From positions 554,368-618,367 of the forward strand of contig NZ_LNYE01000020.1 of assembly GCF_001467695.1 (NCBI RefSeq): a stretch of DNA of 64,000 bases, in the 5' to 3' direction. This document shows positions 16,969 through 25,059 of this stretch, in pieces (the stretch's first letter is position 1; every line of letters begins with the position of its first letter). The notes under the pieces were generated by a model. That model was not told where the DNA came from and did not search any database. It was given only the letters and a program-made list of their open reading frames with translations. The stretch is from Legionella gratiana (GTDB lineage: Bacteria > Pseudomonadota > Gammaproteobacteria > Legionellales > Legionellaceae). The translations under genes were made by a program, and so were the position numbers.

Positions 16969-17846
16969 TCAAAATCCTTTTTTGTTTCATCACCTTTTAG
17001 AGAAAAATAGATAGCATCATTATTATGATGAAAAACAAGATTAGTTCCTGATGTAACAATAGGATCTGATGCACCAAGTAAAAGATAACTGTGCTCGGCC
17101 ATGCAGGCGCTTAACTTTTTCATAATTCTTGTAACGAGCTCATTGTCAAAATAAATTAGCACATTACGGCATAATATTAAATCAACATCGAATATTCCAT
17201 TAATAACAGAAGGATAACTATTATCACACAAATTCAGGTATTTAAATTGTACTAAGTTACTAATTTCGGGAGAAAGAATGTAGTAACGATTATCTTTTTT
17301 GAAATATCGCTTTATGTATTTTTCGGAAATAGAGCGCATGGACCATTGGCTGTACGTACCTGAGTTTGCTTTTTGAAGTGCAGCAGTATTGATATCGGTT
17401 CCTATTAAATAGAGATCCCACATATTAATATTAGGAAGTAAGTCTGTTAATAACATAGCAATGGTGTATATTTCTTCACCCGCGGAACAACCTGCACTCC
17501 AAATTTTTAACGTAAAATCATCTGATTTTTGTTTAATGAGTTGAGGCAATAGAATTTTTTCCAGTAGAAGCATTTGATTTTTATCACGAAAAAAGTAACT
17601 TTCGCCTACAGTAATTGCTGCAAGTAAATCAGCTAGCAAAGAAGAGTTCCAGGAGCAACTTTTCAGGTGAGCTAGATATTCTTGTGGTAAGTAATTAAAT
17701 TTAATACATGCCGCAATAATTGCTTTCGTGAGTTCTGTAGCTTGATGCACATGGATAACAAGACCAAATCGTTTGTGAATGAGTTCAATAAACTTTGGCT
17801 CAAGTTTTTTTATCTCATTTATTATTGTATTAGTACTGTTACTCAT
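16965..17846 (-). CDS. cheR: Chemoreceptor methyltransferase CheR
   Basis: The 293-residue protein has a CheR N-terminal helical region, TVGESYFFRD near residue 79, the SAM-binding SAGCSAGEE at 117-125 and DLILCRNVLIYF further on. It methylates receptor glutamates and opposes CheB. It has no TPR extension, unlike WspC. It starts 2 nt after the upstream CheW-like gene and overlaps the next cheW by ATGA. Confidence 0.92.
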   Translation of the reverse strand: MSNSTNTIINEIKKLEPKFIELIHKRFGLVIHVHQATELTKAIIAACIKFNYLPQEYLAHLKSCSWNSSLLADLLAAITVGESYFFRDKNQMLLLEKILLPQLIKQKSDDFTLKIWSAGCSAGEEIYTIAMLLTDLLPNINMWDLYLIGTDINTAALQKANSGTYSQWSMRSISEKYIKRYFKKDNRYYILSPEISNLVQFKYLNLCDNSYPSVINGIFDVDLILCRNVLIYFDNELVTRIMKKLSACMAEHSYLLLGASDPIVTSGTNLVFHHNNDAIYFSLKGDETKKDFE

Positions 17847-17848
17847 AC

Positions 17849-18319
17849 TCAGTTATACTCATGATCAGTTATTGGATTCATTTCTTGTGTCAGCTTAAGC
17901 GTAAATACCCAATCAATATTGATTAATAAGGAAACACCTATTTCTAAAGTCACGGCGCCTAGAAAAGGTGAGCTGCCATTTGTAAACTCTTCGTGTATTT
18001 CGATCTTTTTTTCATCAATTTCACTAATGCCAAGTACTTTATCAACAATCAAGCCTATCTGCTGTGAGCCGTTATCACAAAGAAGGACAGGTATATTTAA
18101 AGGGTATATTTGTTCGCGTAGCAGGCCCATGCTAATACCTAAATCAAGAACAGGAATGCATTTGCTTTTAAGATTCATCAATCCCACACAATAGACAGGG
18201 CAAGATGGAATTATTTCAAGCAAAGGCAAGGGAAGTACTTTTGCTACATGACTCAATTCAATACAGCCTTGAATGTCTTGCAAAAGAAAATGGAGAACAG
18301 TCATGTTCTTGATTGACAC
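17849..18319 (-). CDS. CheW-like coupling protein, first gene of the chemosensory operon
   Basis: The 156-residue protein is essentially one CheW domain (LPLLEIIPSCPVYCVGLMNL, PVLDLG, IGLIVDKVLGI). It probably couples receptor to kinase, like WspB, and differs clearly from the second CheW. The start is the GTG at 18319 (AAGGAAGA lies about 10 nt upstream); an internal ATG at 18304 is possible. A sigma70-like promoter lies about 50 nt upstream. Confidence 0.83.
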   Translation of the reverse strand: MSIKNMTVLHFLLQDIQGCIELSHVAKVLPLPLLEIIPSCPVYCVGLMNLKSKCIPVLDLGISMGLLREQIYPLNIPVLLCDNGSQQIGLIVDKVLGISEIDEKKIEIHEEFTNGSSPFLGAVTLEIGVSLLINIDWVFTLKLTQEMNPITDHEYN

Positions 18320-18366
18320 TTTAGGTTCTTCCTTAATAAAAAATATTTTTGGATCTATGTATTATA

Positions 18367-18395
18367 TTTATAGACTTAATGCTATTTATGTACAA
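18367..18395 (-). promoter_or_regulatory. Predicted sigma70 promoter of the chemosensory operon
   Basis: On the minus strand TTGTAC (18395-18390) and TATAAA (18372-18367) are separated by exactly 17 nt, about 50 nt before the GTG of the first gene. No sigma28 or sigma54 consensus was seen, so the operon is probably not tied to flagellar regulation. Apart from this and the gcv hairpin, I see no gene in 18320-18674. Confidence 0.5.
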
Positions 18396-18615
18396 GATAA
18401 TTTCTAACAGGAGATCGATTCTTTGCAAACATCACTCTAGCGAAAGTAGCTGAACCTTTTATACAAGTTACCGAAAAGCCATATTAAGTCCATCTTGAAT
18501 GAAAATCGGATTTTTCCCCAAAATTTTTAATTTGTGATAATGATTCAGGTGAAAGCTAAGGGTTTAATGAAGGGGCATGCTACAAGAGCTTAGAGCAAAG
18601 TTTGTTACTTCTAGG

Positions 18616-18635
18616 CCTTCCGCTTCCGCGGAAGG
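18616..18635 (-). terminator. Hairpin downstream of the gcv operon
   Basis: CCTTCCGC (18616-18623) and GCGGAAGG (18628-18635) form a perfect 8-bp GC-rich stem over a TTCC loop, about 40 nt after the gcvPB stop. No U-tract follows on either strand, so termination may be incomplete. Confidence 0.45.
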
Positions 18636-18674
18636 TGATGGATTAGATCCAGAGAGAAACAATAAGAAGATGAG

Positions 18675-20141
18675 CTATCCTGTTTCGTTGTCTTTATGTG
18701 CAAAATAATTTAAATCCAACTCTCGAGCAGCTTTGACATCATCAAGTCTTTTAACAGGTAAAGAGTGGGGTGCTTCTTTAATTATGCTAGGATTTGTAGC
18801 TGCTTCTTCCTTAATCGATTTCAGTACCTGCACAAACTGATCCAGTTCTTCTTTACTTTCAGTTTCTGTAGGCTCAATAAGCAAGCATTCAGGAATAAGC
18901 AAAGGAAAATAGGTGGTTGGGGCATGAATGCCATAATCTAATAATCTTTTGGCAACGTCCATGGCTGTAATGCCATAAGTTTTCTTTTCTGGACTTAGCG
19001 TTAAGATGAATTCATGCGAAGCGCGCCGGGTTGGGTAGGCTGGAGTGAATCCCACTTTAGTTAATTCTTTAAACAGATAATTTGCATTCAGTGTCGCATA
19101 TTCCGAAACACGCAATAAACCCTCTTTACCAAGTAAACGGATATAAAAGTAAGCGCGAAGTAATATACCTGCATTTCCCATAAAGCACGATAAACGACCT
19201 ATACTTTGAGGATAATCCTGATGAGATGCCCATTGATATCCGGAATCTGTTTTTTTCACGACGGGTAATGGTATGAACGGAAGTAAACGTTTGCCTACCG
19301 CAACAGGACCAGCCCCAGGTCCACCACCACCATGAGGGGTTGCGAACGTTTTATGAAGGTTTAGATGCATGACATCAAAGCCCATATCACCAGGTCTAAC
19401 TTTTCCTAAAATGGCATTAAGATTGGCACCATCGTAATACAATAAACCACCGGCTTGATGCACCAGGGCGGCTATTTCTTTAATTTGCCGCATAAACAAT
19501 CCAAGCGTAGATGGATTGGTTAACATAATTCCAGCAGTTTTGGGGCCAAGTTTGCTTTTTAACTCTTCAAGATCAATATCACCGTCCGCGGCGGTAGCTA
19601 TTTCAACAATTTTAAATCCACACATGACCGCAGATGCCGGATTTGTGCCATGAGCTGCATCGGGAATCAACATTTCATCTCGTGCTGTATCACCTCGAGA
19701 TTGATGATAAGCTTTAATCATTGCAACGCCTGCAAACTCACCTTGAGAACCTGCCATAGGCGTCAAAGACACACCAGCCATACCTGTCATTTCGGCTATA
19801 TATTCTTGCAAGCGATGAAGTGGTTCTAAAAAACCTTGGCTGTCTTGTTCTGTAGCAAGTGGGTGACGATTGAGAAAATTCGCATTGGATGCTGCTTTAT
19901 GTACTCCACGCGGGTTATATTTCATGGTACACGAACCTAATGGATAAAAATTACTGTCTATTGCGAAATTTTTATGAGAAAGACGTGTGAAATGTCGTAC
20001 TACTTGTAATTCAGAGCAAGCCGGTAATCTTGGTGGTATTTTTCGCTCCAATTCGGCAGGAATGGCGTATTTACTCTTTGAAATTTTCGGTGCTTGAGCC
20101 GTAGCTTGACGGTTTTTTTTGGATAATTCAAAAATCAACAT
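18675..20141 (-). CDS. gcvPB: Glycine dehydrogenase (decarboxylating), subunit 2
   Basis: The 488-residue protein carries the PLP-lysine motif [20 protein letters not shown] and the early [13 protein letters not shown] of the GcvP C-terminal half. With GcvPA it forms the P-protein, which decarboxylates glycine and passes aminomethyl to the lipoyl arm of GcvH. The split P-protein is common in bacteria outside the enterics. It is the last gene of the operon and overlaps the YciI-like gene by 7 nt. Confidence 0.95.
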   Translation of the reverse strand: MLIFELSKKNRQATAQAPKISKSKYAIPAELERKIPPRLPACSELQVVRHFTRLSHKNFAIDSNFYPLGSCTMKYNPRGVHKAASNANFLNRHPLATEQDSQGFLEPLHRLQEYIAEMTGMAGVSLTPMAGSQGEFAGVAMIKAYHQSRGDTARDEMLIPDAAHGTNPASAVMCGFKIVEIATAADGDIDLEELKSKLGPKTAGIMLTNPSTLGLFMRQIKEIAALVHQAGGLLYYDGANLNAILGKVRPGDMGFDVMHLNLHKTFATPHGGGGPGAGPVAVGKRLLPFIPLPVVKKTDSGYQWASHQDYPQSIGRLSCFMGNAGILLRAYFYIRLLGKEGLLRVSEYATLNANYLFKELTKVGFTPAYPTRRASHEFILTLSPEKKTYGITAMDVAKRLLDYGIHAPTTYFPLLIPECLLIEPTETESKEELDQFVQVLKSIKEEAATNPSIIKEAPHSLPVKRLDDVKAARELDLNYFAHKDNETG

Positions 20142-20443
20142 AATTTGCCTTCCGTTTTCTGAATGAGTTCTTTGAGTTCAACTCGATGATTGACAGGAGT
20201 AAATTCAATAAATTGATACTCGGCTATCTCTGCTAAATAATAGGGGTCATTTTTGAATATGGATTCAAGATAAGCGCGATCGTTTGTGGCTGCAATGATA
20301 ATACCACCTGTGCGCGGTTTCATTGGGCCAGAAGCTATCAAGAGCCCTTGTTTGTAATAGTAATCAAGGAATTCTCTATGCGACTGTAAATACTTATCTA
20401 CTTCACTCAGCGGTACTAGATAAGTTAACTGAATTACGAACAT
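20135..20443 (-). CDS. YciI-like protein between the two P-protein subunits
   Basis: This 102-residue protein has the ferredoxin-like YciI pattern ([20 protein letters not shown], then [19 protein letters not shown]). Members are small, often dimeric proteins of mostly unknown function. It overlaps gcvPA by 10 nt and gcvPB by 7 nt, so it must be made together with both subunits of glycine dehydrogenase. The overlap suggests a functional link, but no role is known to me. Confidence 0.8.
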   Translation of the reverse strand: MFVIQLTYLVPLSEVDKYLQSHREFLDYYYKQGLLIASGPMKPRTGGIIIAATNDRAYLESIFKNDPYYLAEIAEYQFIEFTPVNHRVELKELIQKTEGKLC

Positions 20444-21813
20444 ACGGCACCTCGTTCAGACAGGATGACTTTTAATGTTTTTGCATAAAGTTCGATCTCT
20501 TCATCTGTACGCATTTCTGTAGCACAAATCAAGAGAGTATTTGCTAATTGTGGGTAATGGATTCCTGGAGCATAACCACCAGTAATACCTGCATTTGCTA
20601 ACTTTTTTAATACTTGGTCAACGGGTTGATTTAATTGAAGCAACGCTTCATGAAAATAAGGAGTATTAAAAACTAATTCTACACCATCAATTTGAGTTAG
20701 AGCCTCAGCTAATACATGGGTATTATGGTGGCATTGGCTCGCTACTTGGCGCAGCCCTTCAGCACCTAAAAGACTCATATGGATGGTCGCTGCGGTAACC
20801 AGCAATCCTTGATTAGTGCATATGTTTGAAGTAGCTTTAGCTCGACGAATATGTTGTTCTCGAGCTTGTAATGTTAAAGTAAACCCTCTTTTGCCCTCTT
20901 TATCTAAAGTACAACCAATCAGCCTTCCTGGAAGTTGCCGAACATGCGTCATACGAGTGCTTAAAAAACCAAAATAAGGTCCACCAGATGCCATAGGTGA
21001 GCCTAAGGGTTGACCTTCACCACAAGCAATATCTACGCCATGGGTACCCCATAAACCTGGAGGTTTTAATAATGCAAGCGATATGGGATTAACGCATGCA
21101 ATACTAATGGTTTTATTTTGATGCGCCCAATCACTGAGTTCGTCTACTTTTTCAAGACAACCAAAGAAATTAGGTTGGGCAATGACGAGTGCAGTAATAT
21201 CTTCACCAGAATATTGCTCTAGTGAAGAAAGAGTAATAATGCCTTGCTTTTCATCAAAAGGTAAAACAATGGCTTCGATATGTTGATTACGTAAGATCGT
21301 TTCAATGGTTTCACGGTAAAAAGGATGAAGGGTACCGGCGATTAATACGCGATTTGTTTTACTGTGCTTATTGATGCGTACTGCCATTAAAATGGCTTCT
21401 GCTAAGGAAGTAGCGCCATCATACATCGAGGCGTTAGAGACATCCATGCCAGTGAGCTCACAGATCATAGTTTGATATTCATATAATAACTGTAAGGTGC
21501 CTTGACTGGCTTCAGCTTGATAGGGCGTATATGCGGTTAAAAATTCTCCGCGAGAAGCAATATCCCACACTGCTGCAGGAATGTGATGTTCGTAACATCC
21601 TGCTCCCATGAAGCAGACTCCATTGCGGTTTTTATTCGCTAAGTTTTGCGCTTCTTTCAACATATCCATTTCATTGATACCAGCAGGTATGTTTTGAAAG
21701 CCTGCATATTGCAACGTTAATGGGATTTCATCGAATAAGGCTTGCGTATCTTCTGCCTCGATGGCGTTAAGCATGGCCTTGGTGTCTTCAGGGGTATGTG
21801 GGATATAAGGCAT
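20434..21813 (-). CDS. gcvPA: Glycine dehydrogenase (decarboxylating), subunit 1
   Basis: The 459-residue protein begins MPYIPHTPEDTKAML and contains FMGAGCYEHHIPA and TAYTPYQAEASQGTLQLLYE, typical of the N-terminal half of the P-protein. It pairs with GcvPB and lacks the PLP-lysine, as expected. It starts 2 nt after gcvH. Confidence 0.95.
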   Translation of the reverse strand: MPYIPHTPEDTKAMLNAIEAEDTQALFDEIPLTLQYAGFQNIPAGINEMDMLKEAQNLANKNRNGVCFMGAGCYEHHIPAAVWDIASRGEFLTAYTPYQAEASQGTLQLLYEYQTMICELTGMDVSNASMYDGATSLAEAILMAVRINKHSKTNRVLIAGTLHPFYRETIETILRNQHIEAIVLPFDEKQGIITLSSLEQYSGEDITALVIAQPNFFGCLEKVDELSDWAHQNKTISIACVNPISLALLKPPGLWGTHGVDIACGEGQPLGSPMASGGPYFGFLSTRMTHVRQLPGRLIGCTLDKEGKRGFTLTLQAREQHIRRAKATSNICTNQGLLVTAATIHMSLLGAEGLRQVASQCHHNTHVLAEALTQIDGVELVFNTPYFHEALLQLNQPVDQVLKKLANAGITGGYAPGIHYPQLANTLLICATEMRTDEEIELYAKTLKVILSERGAVCS

Positions 21814-21815
21814 AA

Positions 21816-22193
21816 TTAATGTTCCTCAGCAATCTCATTTTGATATTGTTCAGCGCTTAATAAACTATTGAGTTCATCAGGATGGCTTGGTTTTAATTTG
21901 ACGAGCCAGCCAGCAGCATAGGGATCGCTATTGACGAGTGCTGGATTTTCAACAACCAGTTCATTAACTGCCACGACAACACCACTAACTGGGGCATAAA
22001 AATCAGAAGCAGCTTTTACAGATTCAACAACACCTAACTCTTCACCGGCACTTACTTTATCTCCTATTTCTGGAAGTTCAACAAAAACCATATCTCCCAA
22101 AAGTTCTTGAGCATGATCCGTAATACCTATGGTTACTTCTTCATTTTCTTTTTTTAGCCACTCGTGTGTGATTGTGAATTTTAAGTCATTCAT
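21816..22193 (-). CDS. gcvH: Glycine cleavage system H protein
   Basis: The 125-residue protein has the lipoylation site Lys60 in [17 protein letters not shown]. It carries the aminomethyl group from GcvP to GcvT. The start MNDLKF at 22193 is preferred because GAGGA lies 8 nt upstream; the longer reading from 22208 begins within that ribosome site. Confidence 0.95.
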   Translation of the reverse strand: MNDLKFTITHEWLKKENEEVTIGITDHAQELLGDMVFVELPEIGDKVSAGEELGVVESVKAASDFYAPVSGVVVAVNELVVENPALVNSDPYAAGWLVKLKPSHPDELNSLLSAEQYQNEIAEEH

Positions 22194-22307
22194 TGTATTT
22201 ATCCTCATTTTTAGTGTAGCTTAAATGAAGCGAGGTGAGACTTCAGAAATTTGTACTACTAAAATGTAGCATCCTAATCTTGCTCGCTATGAACTTAATT
22301 GTATTTC

Positions 22308-22422
22308 TTAGAGTCTGTTTACCATTCTACTTCCTTGGCCAAAATGCCTTGATTTTCTGCGCTACGTTGCTCGAAAAACAAACCATTTTGATTCAAGCTA
22401 GCGAATTGTAAATCGACTCTAA
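22308..22422. repeat. 115-bp element with 15-bp terminal inverted repeats between gcvT and gcvH
   Basis: The ends TTAGAGTCTGTTTAC (22308-22322) and GTAAATCGACTCTAA (22408-22422) are inverted copies with two mismatches. The right end stops 1 nt before the gcvT stop codon. It looks like a MITE or other palindromic repeat inserted within the operon. The stretch just upstream (22216-22240, GTAGCTTAAATGAAGCGA) resembles a degenerate half of the GTAGCC palindrome seen at 45024-45103. Confidence 0.5.
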
Positions 22423-22423
22423 G

Positions 22424-23506
22424 TTAAAGTGCTTTTCCCAATTTAACAAAACGTGGTTTACTTACTTTTGCTGGGACTAATTTACCACGAATGTCTACCA
22501 TCACTTCATCACCTGTTTCAACAGGGACGCGTGCTAGGGCTATGGACTTTTCTAAGGTGGGAGAGTAACTTCCACTAGTAATAATTCCATCCGCACAACC
22601 AGGAACAACTATTCTTTGACCCTGACGCATGATTCCTTTATCTAAGAGGGTAAGTCCTACCATTTTGCGTTTAAGCCCTATTTGCTTTTGTGAAAATAAA
22701 GCCCCCATTCCAATAAAATCACGATCTTCGGGTTCCCACTTAATAGTCCAGGCAAGGCCTGATTCCAAGGGGCTGGTGGTTTCATCCATATCTTGACCAT
22801 AAAGAAGCATACCTGCTTCTAATCTTAAAGTATCTCGAGCGCCTAAGCCGCAAGGGTGAATTTCTGCTTTCATCAAATCATGCCATAATGAAACAATGAT
22901 TTCTTGCGGAACAATAATTTCTAAACCATCTTCTCCAGTGTATCCTGTGCGTGCAAAGAACCAATTTTCTACATCAACGCATTCAAAATGGGTTAATGTA
23001 GAAACCGCGTCAACTTGTGCAGGATTAAGTGTTTTTAATACTTTTTCTACAGCATTAGGTCCTTGTACGGCTATCATGGCTAATTCTCTTCGTTCTTGCA
23101 AGCCAACAGCAAATCCCTCACTTTTTTTGCGAATCCAGACTAAATCATTTTCTCGTGTTGCTGAATTCAGAATAATTCGATAATTATCTGAAGCACGTTG
23201 ATAAACAATAAGGTCATCAATAATTCCGCCATGCTCATTGCACATACAACTGTAAAGAGCTTTTCCGTTATGTTCCAATAAGTCAACATCATTAGTTAGA
23301 AGTTTGCGTAAGAATTGACGGCAACCAGCACCAAGTACATCAACGATGGTCATGTGTGAGACATCAAACATACCCGCATCTTTGCGAACATAGTGGTGTT
23401 CTGTAATCTGAGAGCCGTAATGCAATGGCATTTCCCAACCATGAAAATCAACCATTTTTGCACCACATTCGACGTGAGTGGCATGAAGTGGAGTTTTAGC
23501 AATCAT
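22424..23506 (-). CDS. gcvT: Glycine cleavage system aminomethyltransferase (T protein)
   Basis: The 360-residue protein opens KTPLHATHVECGAKMVDFHG and contains FDVSHMTIVDVLG and GLGARDTLRLEAGMLLYGQD, which are GcvT signatures. It moves the methylene group from GcvH to tetrahydrofolate and releases ammonia. It is the first gene of the operon. A good promoter lies 35-63 nt upstream, leaving a leader of about 28 nt, too short for a glycine riboswitch. Confidence 0.95.
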   Translation of the reverse strand: MIAKTPLHATHVECGAKMVDFHGWEMPLHYGSQITEHHYVRKDAGMFDVSHMTIVDVLGAGCRQFLRKLLTNDVDLLEHNGKALYSCMCNEHGGIIDDLIVYQRASDNYRIILNSATRENDLVWIRKKSEGFAVGLQERRELAMIAVQGPNAVEKVLKTLNPAQVDAVSTLTHFECVDVENWFFARTGYTGEDGLEIIVPQEIIVSLWHDLMKAEIHPCGLGARDTLRLEAGMLLYGQDMDETTSPLESGLAWTIKWEPEDRDFIGMGALFSQKQIGLKRKMVGLTLLDKGIMRQGQRIVVPGCADGIITSGSYSPTLEKSIALARVPVETGDEVMVDIRGKLVPAKVSKPRFVKLGKAL

Positions 23507-23540
23507 TGCTTATCCTTTTAATAGAACCTAGATGTGAATG

Positions 23541-23573
23541 ATTATACCTATTGCAATATATACTGTATATTGC
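23541..23573 (-). promoter_or_regulatory. gcv promoter with dyad over the -35 region
   Basis: On the minus strand a perfect TATAAT (23546-23541) lies 17 nt from TATACA (23569-23564). The -35 is embedded in the dyad GCAATATA-N5-TATATTGC (23553-23573). The same dyad lies in a possible rightward promoter (TTGCAA at 23552) for the DUF3592 gene. A repressor or activator bound here could control both divergent units. The dyad is seen; the regulator is unknown. Confidence 0.55.
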
Positions 23574-23601
23574 ATAAAGCATATTTCTTAGGACTACGTT
23601 A

Positions 23602-24069
23602 ATGACTTGGCTAATTGTTTGGCGATGGATGCTCGATATAGGATGGTTATTGTTTCTTTTGATTCTGTTTCGACACTTTTGGCAAGATAGGCGAGTGTTA
23701 GTACGTGCGCAATCTTGGTTAATCACCAAAGGTCGCATTATCTCTTGTGAATGGGCGGAAGTGGGTCATAGCGTTTGGCCTAAAATCGAATATTCGTATC
23801 AAATTGATGATAAAGAGCTGACGGGTGAGTATTTATTTTTAGACACCGCTCATAATAATCCTAATAGTAAATATTCTCGAAGTATTGCTTATAAAGCAGC
23901 AGTTGCTTTTAAAGAAGATAAAGAAATCGATGTTTATTATAATCCCAATAATCCTGAACAATCTGCTTTGGATGTAACTGTGCCAATCAAATTGAATATC
24001 ATTTTAATTTTGATTGGCGCATTTTTTATGTTACATCTAGGACTTATTGCTTGGCGTTATTTGGGGTAG
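23602..24069 (+). CDS. DUF3592-family membrane protein
   Basis: The 155-residue protein has a membrane helix near residues 8-28 and another at the C-terminus (NIILILIGAFFMLHLGLI). Between them is a soluble domain (VWPKIEYSYQIDD, AVAFKEDKEIDVYYNPNNP) typical of DUF3592. The function of the family is unknown. The gene diverges from gcvT and its end overlaps the convergent IcmL-like gene by 26 bp. Confidence 0.8.
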   Translation: MTWLIVWRWMLDIGWLLFLLILFRHFWQDRRVLVRAQSWLITKGRIISCEWAEVGHSVWPKIEYSYQIDDKELTGEYLFLDTAHNNPNSKYSRSIAYKAAVAFKEDKEIDVYYNPNNPEQSALDVTVPIKLNIILILIGAFFMLHLGLIAWRYLG

Positions 24070-24586
24070 GTGGACTCGATGGTGGCAGTGGGCTCTCTTC
24101 TTCAATATCACACTTACAAGGAGCTTTATTGATCACCGATTGCAAACTCGCGATACTATACCCTCTTACACCTTGGCCTGAGGGGGCAACCATAAAATTG
24201 ATCGTTACCTGCAAGTGTTGTTTTTGCTGATATTGAGGATTTCGGTATACAACTAATAAACCCATAGTTGCTTTCCAATGGGTGGAATCAATATTAGAAA
24301 TGACAGGCGGTTCAGTGGCTACAGCGGTTACATAATAAAGATTTTTTTGTACTGCTTCGGGTAATTTTGAAGCATTTAGTGCCTTGCTATAGGCGATCCA
24401 GCCATCGGCTGTAAAGTATTTGGCTATTCTTTTTTGGTCTTCTAAATAATTTTTATAACTGTAAGTGTAGGTGGCAACAATAGCTTCATTGGCCCAGACT
24501 GACAATTGAACTGGATCAGGTTGTGCATAACTGAATTGAGAAAAAAGTAATAGTATACCTAAGAAGCTTGTTAATTTTTTGTTCAT
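24044..24586 (-). CDS. Secreted IcmL/DotI-like protein
   Basis: From the ATG at 24586 (180 residues) the product has a clear signal peptide (KKLTSFLGILLLFSQFSYA, cleavage before QPD). An IcmL/DotI-type domain follows (LSVWANEAIVATYTYSYKNY, AKYFTADGWIAYSKAL, HWKATMGLLVVY). True DotI/IcmL is anchored by one inner-membrane helix and belongs to the Dot/Icm core. This version appears released to the periplasm, with a short Pro-rich tail, so it is probably a paralogue and not the core subunit. Its function is unknown. Confidence 0.8.
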   Translation of the reverse strand: MNKKLTSFLGILLLFSQFSYAQPDPVQLSVWANEAIVATYTYSYKNYLEDQKRIAKYFTADGWIAYSKALNASKLPEAVQKNLYYVTAVATEPPVISNIDSTHWKATMGLLVVYRNPQYQQKQHLQVTINFMVAPSGQGVRGYSIASLQSVINKAPCKCDIEEESPLPPSSPPTPNNAKQ

Positions 24587-24656
24587 GAATAATGCCTCTG
24601 TTGTCAATAGAATAGGATGAGTTTAATCATTTTTATTTCAATTAACTACTTCCAAT

Positions 24657-24768
24657 AAAAAAAATCCCCGGCTGAAGCCGGGGTAAATCAAGTGTCTAGA
24701 TCATAAATCTAAACATTTCTTCGCTTAAGAGGGGGTAAAGCGAAGTTAAGCATTCGGGGGAAATGCTC
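24657..24768 (-). ncRNA. Candidate small RNA with two C-rich loops and intrinsic terminator
   Basis: Leftward from about 24768 the sequence can fold into three consecutive hairpins. AGCATT/AATGCT (24767-24762 and 24754-24749) encloses TCCCCCG. CTTCGCTT/AAGCGAAG (24745-24738 and 24726-24719) encloses a loop with ACCCCCTCT. CCCCGGCT/AGCCGGGG (24683-24676 and 24673-24666) is followed by eight U (24664-24657), a textbook terminator. A promoter lies just upstream and there is no ORF. C-rich loops in known sRNAs pair with Shine-Dalgarno sequences, so a trans-acting regulator of about 110 nt is plausible. It has not been shown to be expressed. Confidence 0.55.
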
Positions 24769-24771
24769 ACT

Positions 24772-24803
24772 ATATTAGACACCCAAAGTTTAAAAAAGTT
24801 CAA
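24772..24803 (-). promoter_or_regulatory. Predicted promoter of the candidate small RNA
   Basis: On the minus strand TTGAAC (24803-24798) is followed by TCTAAT (24779-24774, 18-nt spacer) or TAATAT (24777-24772, 20-nt spacer), placing a start near 24765-24768, right before the first hairpin. Confidence 0.4.
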
Positions 24804-24829
24804 TTTTTGATCAAATCATTGTAATTTGG

Positions 24830-24880
24830 TTCGATATAAAAAAATAAAGTGATTTTTTATATCGAACTCACGTTAATTTA
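24830..24880. repeat. Hairpin repeat with AACTCACGTT tail, copy 3
   Basis: TTCGATATAAAAAA (24830-24843) and TTTTTTATATCGAA (24853-24866) pair perfectly over 14 bp with a 9-nt loop, followed by the tail CTCACGTTAATTTA. It lies between the candidate small RNA and the ABC operon. Further right, an imperfect pair TTTCGCAATTAAACG (24935-24949) / CGTTTAATTCCGCAAA (25000-25015) and a direct repeat CAAAGTTTATT (25012 and 25037) lie in the leader of the permease gene. Confidence 0.65.
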
Positions 24881-25059
24881 GAATGATATTCATAGAGTTT
24901 TATCTATAGATTAAGCCTTCTTTATGGTATTTTATTTCGCAATTAAACGGATAAAGAAATAACTGCGACTGCTTTTTTCGGTGTATTATTAATACTGCTC
25001 GTTTAATTCCGCAAAGTTTATTCGGTAAGTAGATCAACAAAGTTTATTAAGGAGGCATC

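Noticed and set aside
22209..22423. Possible small gene or riboswitch between gcvH and gcvT
   Set aside because: No ORF of note and no tandem glycine-aptamer features; the space is explained by the 115-bp inverted-repeat element and a degenerate GTAGCC half repeat.
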